Shown: positions 58,200 through 64,000 of the stretch, piece by piece | Layout: each line of letters opens with the position of its first letter | Position numbering within the stretch: position 1 is the first letter of the stretch | Assembly: GCF_003991875.1 (NCBI RefSeq) | Contig: NZ_CP031423.1 | Span: 1,612,001-1,676,000, forward strand | DNA: 64,000 bases | Direction of reading: 5' to 3' | DNA from: Microbacterium lemovicicum | Lineage (GTDB): Bacteria; Actinomycetota; Actinomycetes; Actinomycetales; Microbacteriaceae | The notes under the pieces: generated by a model | The model's database searches: none | What the model was told of the DNA's origin: nothing | The model's input: only the letters and a program-made list of their open reading frames with translations | Position numbers and translations under genes: made by a program

Positions 58200-58400
58200 G
58201 TCACTCCAGCAGGTTGCGTCGCTTCCTGCGAGGACGACCCTCCCGTCGGAAGGACCGCGGTACCACCCCGCGTACCCGCCGCGCGCACGCGCCGGATCTC
58301 TCGTTCTGCGGCTGTGACGGGCCTGCCCCGTTCGGTTCTACTGAGCCCGTGAGGGCTGTTCTTCCGAAGACTCCCCGGTGATGGCCGGATCGGTGTCTGT
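58200..58400 (-). promoter_or_regulatory. T-box riboswitch leader of ileS (translational type)
   Basis: On the minus strand GGGGTGGTACCGCGG (58255-58269) is the T-box antiterminator/antisequestrator sequence that binds the free NCCA end of uncharged tRNA. A likely specifier is the Ile codon ATC (58380-58382) in CCATCACCGGGGAG, close to the 5' end, as in the ultrashort stem I form known from actinobacterial ileS leaders. GCAGG and CCTGC flank the region next to the Shine-Dalgarno GGAG, and there is no U-rich terminator, so control is probably of translation. Confidence 0.88.
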
Positions 58401-58406
58401 GCCTTC

Positions 58407-58412
58407 ATCGTA
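58407..58412 (-). promoter_or_regulatory. -10 hexamer of the ileS operon
   Basis: TACGAT on the minus strand, 6-7 nt before the start of the T-box leader. From here to the MFS start at 58559 I see no gene, only GC-rich divergent promoter sequence. Confidence 0.6.
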
Positions 58413-58558
58413 CCGCGAGCGGAGGCAGCGGGGGATGCTGCGGCCCGCGCCGTCGCGGGCGACAGGTCGCGGGAATGCCGGCGGGACGGACGCGGTTGGG
58501 CGCGGGGTACCTGCACCGAGTCCATCAACGACCCGGCTGCGTGAAAGGATGGACCTCC

Positions 58559-59890
58559 GTGACCACGGCTCAGACTCTGAACGCTCCCACCGACCGCCCC
58601 GCTGCACCCCGCAAGGTCGCCTGGGCCTCCATGGTCGGGACGTCTCTCGAGTCGTTCGACTTCTACGTCTTCGCCTACTTCTCGGCCTACTTCGTGGGCC
58701 CGCTGTTCTTCGAGCCCCTCGGCGAGATCGGCGGCACGGCGCTGGCCTTCCTCACGATCGCGATCGCCTTCGTGGTGCGCCCCATCGGTGCGGTGATCTT
58801 CGGCTACATGGGCGACCGCCTCGGCCGCCGCACCACGCTGCTGTGGACGATCGCCATCATGGGCATCTCGACGGGCCTCATCGGCGCTCTGCCCACCTAC
58901 GCCCAGGCAGGCTGGCTCGGCGCGGTGCTCCTCATCGTGCTGCGCGTCGCACAGGGACTCAGCCTCGGCGGCGAGTGGGGCGGATCGATCCTCATCGCCA
59001 CGGAGCACGCGAGCCCGGTGAAGCGCGCCTTCTACGCGGCGATCCCCCAGATCGGCTCCCCTGTGGGCTCGATCCTGTCGGCCGGTCTGTTCATCGTCAT
59101 GACGGTGGCCCTGCCCGCCGAGGAGCTGGCCGCGTGGGGCTGGCGCATCCCGTTCCTCCTCGCCCTCCCCCTGCTGGCCGTCTCGCTGTACCTGCGTCTG
59201 AGCATCACCGAGACCCCGGTGTTCCGCGGCGTCGTCGCCGAGGGCCGCCGCGACCGCACGCCGTTCGTGACGATGTTCCGCGAACGTCCCGCGGCCCTCG
59301 CCATCGCCGTCGGCGCGGCTCTGCTCGGCATCGGCTCGTATTCGCTGATGAACACGTACACCGTCAACTACGGCGTGACGCAGCTCGGCTTCAGCTTCCA
59401 GGACCTCCTGATCGCGACCACCGTCGGCGGCCTGCTGCAGCTCATCACCATCCCGCTGTTCGGCGCGTGGGCGACGCGCATCGGCTCGGCGCGGGTGGTC
59501 GCGTGGGGCGCGCTCGGCACCCTGCTGATCGCCTTCCCGATGTACTTCCTGCTGCAGTTCGCCACGTTCCCGATCCTCGTGGCGACGATGATCGTCGGCG
59601 GCATCCTGCCGACGATGGCGTGGGCGGCGCTCGGCGGCCTCATGAACGACCTGTTCCCCGACCGGTTCCGCTACTCCGCGCTCTCCTTCGCCTACGCCCT
59701 CGCGGCGACGGTGAGCGGCTTCGTGCCGATCATCACCCTGCAGCTGGGCACGGCCACGGACTTCGCGTGGTGGCACCCGGGCGTCATCCTGGTCGTGATG
59801 TCGGCCGTCACCCTCGTCGCCGCGCTGGCCGCCGGCCGCCGGACGACCCCGGCGGTAGGCCTTTCGCCGGAGGCGGGCGCTGCGGCCTGA
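58559..59890 (+). CDS. MFS transporter, metabolite:H+ symporter (MHS) type
   Basis: A 443-residue transporter with 12 predicted helices. SMVGTSLESFDFYVFAYFSA is the MHS first helix, the loop 2-3 motif is GYMGDRLGRRTTL (about residues 82-94), and GGEWGGSILIATEHAS is the strongly conserved central block. Relatives import shikimate, alpha-ketoglutarate, citrate, proline or betaine; the substrate here cannot be assigned. The start is a GTG at 58559 with AAGGATGG upstream; an in-frame GTG at 58541 lies before that site. It is divergent from the ileS T-box leader and stands alone. Confidence 0.92.
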   Translation: MTTAQTLNAPTDRPAAPRKVAWASMVGTSLESFDFYVFAYFSAYFVGPLFFEPLGEIGGTALAFLTIAIAFVVRPIGAVIFGYMGDRLGRRTTLLWTIAIMGISTGLIGALPTYAQAGWLGAVLLIVLRVAQGLSLGGEWGGSILIATEHASPVKRAFYAAIPQIGSPVGSILSAGLFIVMTVALPAEELAAWGWRIPFLLALPLLAVSLYLRLSITETPVFRGVVAEGRRDRTPFVTMFRERPAALAIAVGAALLGIGSYSLMNTYTVNYGVTQLGFSFQDLLIATTVGGLLQLITIPLFGAWATRIGSARVVAWGALGTLLIAFPMYFLLQFATFPILVATMIVGGILPTMAWAALGGLMNDLFPDRFRYSALSFAYALAATVSGFVPIITLQLGTATDFAWWHPGVILVVMSAVTLVAALAAGRRTTPAVGLSPEAGAAA

Positions 59891-59965
59891 TGCGGGGGCC
59901 GCGGCCGGAGGCGGGCGCTGACTCCAGCGCGTGAAGCCGGGCCTATCACCACCGGAATGGTGTGC

Positions 59966-59994
59966 CGAAAGTCAGGGATGTCGCGAAAGTCAGG
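59966..59994. repeat. REP-like inverted repeat, left copy
   Basis: CGAAAGTCAGGGATGTCGCG followed by AAAGTCAGG. Its reverse complement matches 61190-61218 at 25 of 29 positions, on the other side of the nuclease-like gene. A direct partial copy lies at 61148-61171. Confidence 0.75.
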
Positions 59995-60013
59995 CGGTTC
60001 TCGGCGCCCTCCC

Positions 60014-60094
60014 CTGACTCTCGTGCCTCCCCTGACTCTCGTGCCTCCCCTGACTCTCGCGCCTCCCCTGACTCTCGCGCCCCACCTGACTCCG
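60014..60094. repeat. About 4.5 tandem 18-bp repeats
   Basis: Unit CTGACTCTCGTGCCTCCC at 60014, 60032, 60050 and 60068, with a decayed fifth. Its core CCTGACTCTCG resembles the CCTGACTTTCG half-site of the flanking inverted repeats, so it may have arisen by expansion of one half. A 17-bp direct pair, TCCGGTGGCGCACAGGC, follows at 60103-60119 and 60131-60147. Confidence 0.85.
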
Positions 60095-60189
60095 GTTCCG
60101 GTTCCGGTGGCGCACAGGCCCAGCCCCGGCTCCGGTGGCGCACAGGCTCGGCCCCGGGGCCGAGTGCGGGTGCACGCCCACGCCCATCA

Positions 60190-61041
60190 TCACGCCGCGC
60201 GGTGCAACCCCTGGGCGACAGCGCGCATGATGAGATCCTGCACCTCCGGCCAGCGATGGATGATCTGCTGATATCCGACGCGGATGACGTGGTAGCCGCG
60301 CAGCATCAGCTCGGCGTCGTGGCGGATGTCCTCCGTGCGCTGCGCACCCACATGTTGCCGACCGTCGATCTGGATGACCAGTCGGTCGCCGATGAGCAGG
60401 TCCACGCGATGTCCGACGATCCAGATCTGCGCGCGGATCGGCAGCCGCAGCCACGCCAATCGCACCCGGAAAAGAGTTTCCAGGCCCGAGTCGGACCACG
60501 GTGACGCCGCAGCCACGAGAGACCGCATCCGGGCGCTGAGCGGCAGACGAAGGAGAGACTCCCGTTCCGCGAGTCCCTGCTGGAGAGCTGACTCGATCGT
60601 GGCGAGCGCCGACTCCGCGGGTTGACACACGCAGATGAGCGCGAGCACGTTCTCGACGGAATCGAAGAGCGCGTGCGGTTCACGGGGGACGACGGGTCTG
60701 CCCCAGTGGACCACCGTCCCCCGCGCGACGTCGATGCGCGCACCGTCGGGCGGAGCCGCGACGTGGGGCGGGCCCCCGCCGAGGACCCACATCCCCATCC
60801 TTCGAGCCTGCGTTAAGCATGAGACCACGACGTTGCCGCGCGCCGCCGCGAGGGCGAAGGGATCCGCATCCGGGGCGGCGAGCCACACCCGACGCACGCG
60901 CATCAGTGCGCCCGTCTCGACGAGCGCCGCGATCGCGCGTGGACGGTGGCCTGCCGACGTGAGGATCGTGCCGCGCACGACGCCGCCGGCTGAGCGCACG
61001 GCCGACAGGATCGACGGCTCGTCGCTTCGATGCTGCCCCAT
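60190..61041 (-). CDS. AbiEi-type N-terminal / DUF559 endonuclease-like protein
   Basis: A 283-residue protein. The N-terminal 65 residues (EPSILSAVRSAGGVVRGTIL, then ALMRVRRVWLA) look like the winged helix of AbiEi antitoxin-type proteins. The C-terminal part (about 185-283) is a PD-(D/E)xK fold of the DUF559/Vsr type: GLETLFRVRLAWL, HRVDLLIGDRLVIQIDGRQH, RTEDIRHDAELMLRGYHVIRV. The usual Glu of the VIExDG strand is Gln here, so activity is uncertain. There is no toxin partner. The ATG at 61041 follows GGAGGG. The gene is boxed by REP-like inverted repeats and tandem repeats. Such proteins are abundant in Actinobacteria and unstudied. Confidence 0.8.
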   Translation of the reverse strand: MGQHRSDEPSILSAVRSAGGVVRGTILTSAGHRPRAIAALVETGALMRVRRVWLAAPDADPFALAAARGNVVVSCLTQARRMGMWVLGGGPPHVAAPPDGARIDVARGTVVHWGRPVVPREPHALFDSVENVLALICVCQPAESALATIESALQQGLAERESLLRLPLSARMRSLVAAASPWSDSGLETLFRVRLAWLRLPIRAQIWIVGHRVDLLIGDRLVIQIDGRQHVGAQRTEDIRHDAELMLRGYHVIRVGYQQIIHRWPEVQDLIMRAVAQGLHRAA

Positions 61042-61147
61042 CCCTCCAGCGTGGCGCCGCGGTCCTATCCATGCGTGACTCGACCTCGAGTGATGGGGTC
61101 GCGCTTGCTCCGACGGCCTCTGGGGAGGAAAGGCTCTCGCCGTGGAG

Positions 61148-61218
61148 GTCAGGGATGTCGCGAGCGGCAGGAAGGATGCCGCGACGCCGCCTGACTTTCG
61201 CGGGATCCCTGATTCTCG
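61148..61218. repeat. REP-like inverted repeats, right copy, able to fold on itself
   Basis: GTCAGGGATGTCGCGA (61148-61163) repeats 59971-59986 exactly, and 61190-61218 is its inverted partner, so this block can form a hairpin locally or pair with the left copy across the gene. From 61042 to 61147 I see nothing but GC-rich sequence. Confidence 0.75.
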
Positions 61219-61220
61219 TG

Positions 61221-61259
61221 GCAGGGCAGGGCAGGGCAGGGCAGGGCAGGGCGGGGCGG
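61221..61259. repeat. GCAGG pentamer tandem repeat
   Basis: Six perfect GCAGG units (61221-61250) followed by GCGGG and GCGG. The repeat is prone to slippage and so likely variable between strains. It lies about 80 bp upstream of the valS promoter candidate. Confidence 0.9.
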
Positions 61260-61339
61260 ACGACGCTCGATGGCGGCGCGGGAGCGTCCCCGCGCCGCGC
61301 GGTAGACCCGTCGCCATCGCCGGCACGTGACCCCGGCGG

Positions 61340-61345
61340 TAGACT
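61340..61345 (+). promoter_or_regulatory. Candidate -10 hexamer of valS
   Basis: TAGACT, giving a leader of about 55 nt that ends in the AGGAG Shine-Dalgarno at 61396-61400. No T-box sequence is present in it. Confidence 0.5.
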
Positions 61346-61406
61346 GACGGGGCATCCCACACTCAGGCACGCTCACACAGTGCCGCACATATCGCAGGAG
61401 AACCTC

Positions 61407-63995
61407 ATGGCCGACGCCACCCACGCCCCGGGACAGATCCCCGACAAGCCGGCCCTCGAGGGGCTCGAGACGAAGTGGGATGCCGCGTGGTCGGCGCAGG
61501 GCACGTACCTGTTCGACCGCCTCCGCGCCGCCGACGCCGGTCGCGCCGGCGTGTACTCGGTCGACACTCCCCCGCCGACGGCGTCGGGAAGCCTGCACAT
61601 CGGCCACGTCTTCAGCTACACGCATACCGACGTGAAGGTGCGCTTTGAGCGCATGCGCGGCAAGACGGTCTTCTATCCGATGGGCTGGGACGACAACGGA
61701 CTGCCCACCGAGCGCCGCGTGCAGAACTACTACGGCGTGCGCTGCGACCCGACACTGCCCTATGACGCTGACTTCACGCCTCCGTTCGAGGGCGGCGACA
61801 ACAAGAGCAGCAAGGCCGCCGACCAGGTGCCCATCAGCCGCCGCAACTTCATCCAGCTGTGCGAGAGCCTGACGCTGGAGGACGAGAAGCACTTCGAGTC
61901 GCTCTTCCGTCAGCTCGGCCTCAGCGTCGACTGGACCCAGTCGTACCGCACGATCTCCGACGACACGATGCGCACCAGCCAGCTGGCCTTCCTGCGCAAC
62001 CTCGAGCGCGGCGAGGCCTACCAGGCGCTCGCCCCGACGCTGTGGGACGTCGACTTCCGCTCCGCGATCGCCCAGGCCGAGCTCGAGGACCGCGACCAGC
62101 CCGCCGCGTACCACCGCGTGGCCTTCCACAAGACCGACGGCAGCGGTGACGTGCACATCGAGACCACCCGGCCCGAGCTGCTGGCCGCGTGCGTGGCCCT
62201 CGTGGCGCACCCCGACGACGAGCGCTACCAGCCGCTGTTCGGGACGACCGTCCGCACCCCGCTCTTCGACGTCGAGGTGCCGGTGCTCGCGCACCCCCTC
62301 GCGCAGAAGGACAAGGGCTCGGGCATCGCCATGATCTGCACCTTCGGCGACGTGACCGACATCATCTGGTGGCGCGAGCTCGACCTGCCGAACCGCACGA
62401 TCCTGGGCAAGGACGGCCGCGTGCTCGCGGACGCCCCCGACGTGATCGTGACGGATGCCGCCCGCGCCGCGTACGCGGAGATCGCGGGCAAGACGGTGTT
62501 CAGCGCCAAGAAGACGATCGTCGACCTGCTCCGCGCCTCGGGAGAGCTCGACGGCGACCCGAAGCCGTTCACCCACGCGGTGAAGTTCTTCGAGAAGGGC
62601 GACCGCCCGCTCGAGATCGTCTCGACGCGCCAGTGGTACATCCGCAACGGCGCGCGCGACGGCGCGCTGCGCGAGAAGCTCACCGCACTCGGGGCGGGCA
62701 TGTCGTGGCATCCGGACTTCATGCGCGTGCGCTACGACAACTGGGTCGGCGGCCTCACCGGCGACTGGCTCGTCTCGCGCCAGCGGTTCTTCGGCGTGCC
62801 CATCCCGGTCTGGTACGGGCTCGACGAGAACGGCGACCGCGACTTCGGCGTCGTGATCACCCCCGATCTCGCCGCGCTCCCCGTCGACCCGACGATCGAC
62901 GTGCCGCCGGGCTACACCGCGGATCAGCGCGGCGCCGCGGGCGGATTCGAGGGCGAGAAGGACATCTTCGACACCTGGGCGACCTCGTCCCTCACCCCGC
63001 AGCTGGCCGGCGGCTGGCAGCGCGACGACGAGCTGTGGAACCTGGTGAGCCCGTTCGACCTGCGCCCGCAGGGCCAGGACATCATCCGCACGTGGCTGTT
63101 CTCGACGATGCTGCGCAGCGCCCTCGAGGACGACCGGTCGCCCTGGACGGACGCCGCGATCTCCGGCTTCATCGTCGACCCCGACCGCAAGAAGATGTCC
63201 AAGTCGAAGGGCAACGTGGTGACGCCCGCCGACATCCTCGACCAGCACGGCACCGACGCGGTGCGCTACTGGTCGGCCTCGAGCCGCCTCGGCGCCGACG
63301 CGGCCTTCGACCCGCAGAACCCGACGCAGGTCAAGATCGGCCGCCGGCTGGCCATCAAGGTGCTCAACGCCGCGAAGTTCGTGCTGTCGTTCCCGGTGCC
63401 CGAGGGTGCCCAGGTGACCCACGCGCTGGATGCCAGCATGCTGGCCGCCCTCGACACGGTGATCCGCGACGCGACGAAGGCCTTCGAGGGCTACGACCAC
63501 GCGCGGGCGCTGGAGATCACGGAGTCGTTCTTCTGGACCTTCTGCGACGACTACCTCGAGCTCGTCAAGGAGCGCGCCTACGACCAGACCGACGTCGGTC
63601 AGGCGTCGGCCGCGCTCGCGCTGCGCCTCGCGTTGTCGCGCCTGCTGCGCCTGTTCGCCCCCGTGCTGGCCTTCGCGGCCGAGGAGGCGTGGTCGTGGTT
63701 CGAGGAGGGCTCGGTGCACACCGCCTCGTGGCCGGAGCCGTCGGGAATCGACGGCGACCCGGCCGTGCTGCGCGCCGCGAGCGCGGCGCTCATCGGCATC
63801 CGCCGCGCGAAGACCGAGGCCAAGGCCTCGCAGAAGACGCCCGTCACGAGTGTGACGATGAGCGCCCCCGCCGAGACCATCGCGGCGCTGAAGAGCGCCG
63901 AGGGCGATCTCACAGCCGTCGGGCGCATCGCGCGCATCGACTTCGTCGAGGGTGAGACCCTCGCCGTGACCGACATCGAACTCGGAGAGGTCTGA
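61407..63995 (+). CDS. valS: Valine-tRNA ligase
   Basis: An 862-residue class Ia synthetase. HIGH is HIGH at 64-67 (PPPTASGSLHIGHVFSYTH), the loop [15 protein letters not shown] is near 595, and the editing domain lies between. The length and the sequence GMGW-like YPMGWDDNGLPTERRV fit the actinobacterial form, and the C-terminus is short, without the long coiled-coil tail seen in E. coli. The ATG at 61407 has AGGAG 6 nt upstream. An ATG begins 2 nt after the stop (63997), so another gene may follow closely, but the window ends there. Confidence 0.96.
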   Translation: MADATHAPGQIPDKPALEGLETKWDAAWSAQGTYLFDRLRAADAGRAGVYSVDTPPPTASGSLHIGHVFSYTHTDVKVRFERMRGKTVFYPMGWDDNGLPTERRVQNYYGVRCDPTLPYDADFTPPFEGGDNKSSKAADQVPISRRNFIQLCESLTLEDEKHFESLFRQLGLSVDWTQSYRTISDDTMRTSQLAFLRNLERGEAYQALAPTLWDVDFRSAIAQAELEDRDQPAAYHRVAFHKTDGSGDVHIETTRPELLAACVALVAHPDDERYQPLFGTTVRTPLFDVEVPVLAHPLAQKDKGSGIAMICTFGDVTDIIWWRELDLPNRTILGKDGRVLADAPDVIVTDAARAAYAEIAGKTVFSAKKTIVDLLRASGELDGDPKPFTHAVKFFEKGDRPLEIVSTRQWYIRNGARDGALREKLTALGAGMSWHPDFMRVRYDNWVGGLTGDWLVSRQRFFGVPIPVWYGLDENGDRDFGVVITPDLAALPVDPTIDVPPGYTADQRGAAGGFEGEKDIFDTWATSSLTPQLAGGWQRDDELWNLVSPFDLRPQGQDIIRTWLFSTMLRSALEDDRSPWTDAAISGFIVDPDRKKMSKSKGNVVTPADILDQHGTDAVRYWSASSRLGADAAFDPQNPTQVKIGRRLAIKVLNAAKFVLSFPVPEGAQVTHALDASMLAALDTVIRDATKAFEGYDHARALEITESFFWTFCDDYLELVKERAYDQTDVGQASAALALRLALSRLLRLFAPVLAFAAEEAWSWFEEGSVHTASWPEPSGIDGDPAVLRAASAALIGIRRAKTEAKASQKTPVTSVTMSAPAETIAALKSAEGDLTAVGRIARIDFVEGETLAVTDIELGEV

Positions 63996-64000
63996 CATGC

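Noticed and set aside
54825..58352. A 1175-codon plus-strand frame
   Set aside because: It is fully antisense to ileS and rich in Arg, Val, Gly and Asp as reversed codons are; there is no family resemblance.
61340..61406. T-box or attenuator before valS
   Set aside because: No TGGTACCGCG-like sequence and no Val-rich leader frame is present in the short leader.
63997..64000. ATG two bases after the valS stop
   Set aside because: It may start the next gene but only one codon is visible.

Overview
The window is a GC-rich (roughly 70 %), gene-dense stretch of an actinobacterial chromosome. Gene content, gene order (hrcA-dnaJ-rsmE-HIT-phoH-ybeY-CBS-era, rplU-rpmA-obg-proB-proA-nadD-rsfS, ileS-folC-DUF4233-ndk) and the frequent motif GGATGC(C/T)GCGGC point to Microbacteriaceae, most likely Microbacterium. 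I see no prophage, insertion sequence, CRISPR array or biosynthetic cluster. It is mostly core genome, and the interesting signals lie in leaders, intergenic repeats and one broken gene.

Layout. 0.1-5.6 kb: glutathione peroxidase, a FrnE-like thiol oxidoreductase, two unknown envelope proteins, recO-uppS, and a YadS/TRIC-like channel ending at a large palindrome. 5.7-9.7 kb: a methyltransferase behind leuA; leuA has a 16-codon leader peptide with three consecutive Leu codons, and behind it lies a 0.65-kb block of tandem repeats. 9.1-17 kb (all minus): the heat-shock and ribosome-maturation cluster hrcA (with a CIRCE operator), dnaJ, rsmE, HIT, phoH, ybeY, a CNNM/CBS membrane protein, era, and an acetyltransferase. 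17-25.9 kb: hemW with DUF1990, an orphan AAA ATPase, lepA, a secreted LTD/EEP nuclease, a hydrolase and rpsT. 26-30.3 kb (minus): comEA-comEC and holA. 30.4-41.8 kb: leuS, pabB, DedA, App1-like phosphatase, YedK/HMCES, DUF805, an AidB-like acyl-CoA dehydrogenase coupled to a zinc metallopeptidase, and a sugar-dehydrogenase lipoprotein. 42-48.7 kb (minus): tRNA-Ala(GGC), rsfS (frameshifted as read), a Pro/Ala-rich membrane protein, nadD, a 74-residue membrane protein, proA, proB, obg, rpmA, rplU. 48.9-59.9 kb: DUF4031, RNase E/G, VKOR, ndk, DUF4233, folC, ileS behind a T-box leader, and an MHS-type MFS transporter. 60-64 kb: an AbiEi/DUF559 nuclease-like gene between REP-like inverted repeats, then valS.

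Two themes stand out. First, branched-chain amino-acid sensing: leuA by a Leu leader peptide, ileS by a T-box, with leuS and valS nearby. Second, leaderless transcription: at about 15 genes a -10-like hexamer (usually TANNNT) ends 5 to 7 nt before the start codon with no Shine-Dalgarno between, and this helps to fix several starts. Many neighbouring genes overlap by ATGA or GTGA, indicating translational coupling.
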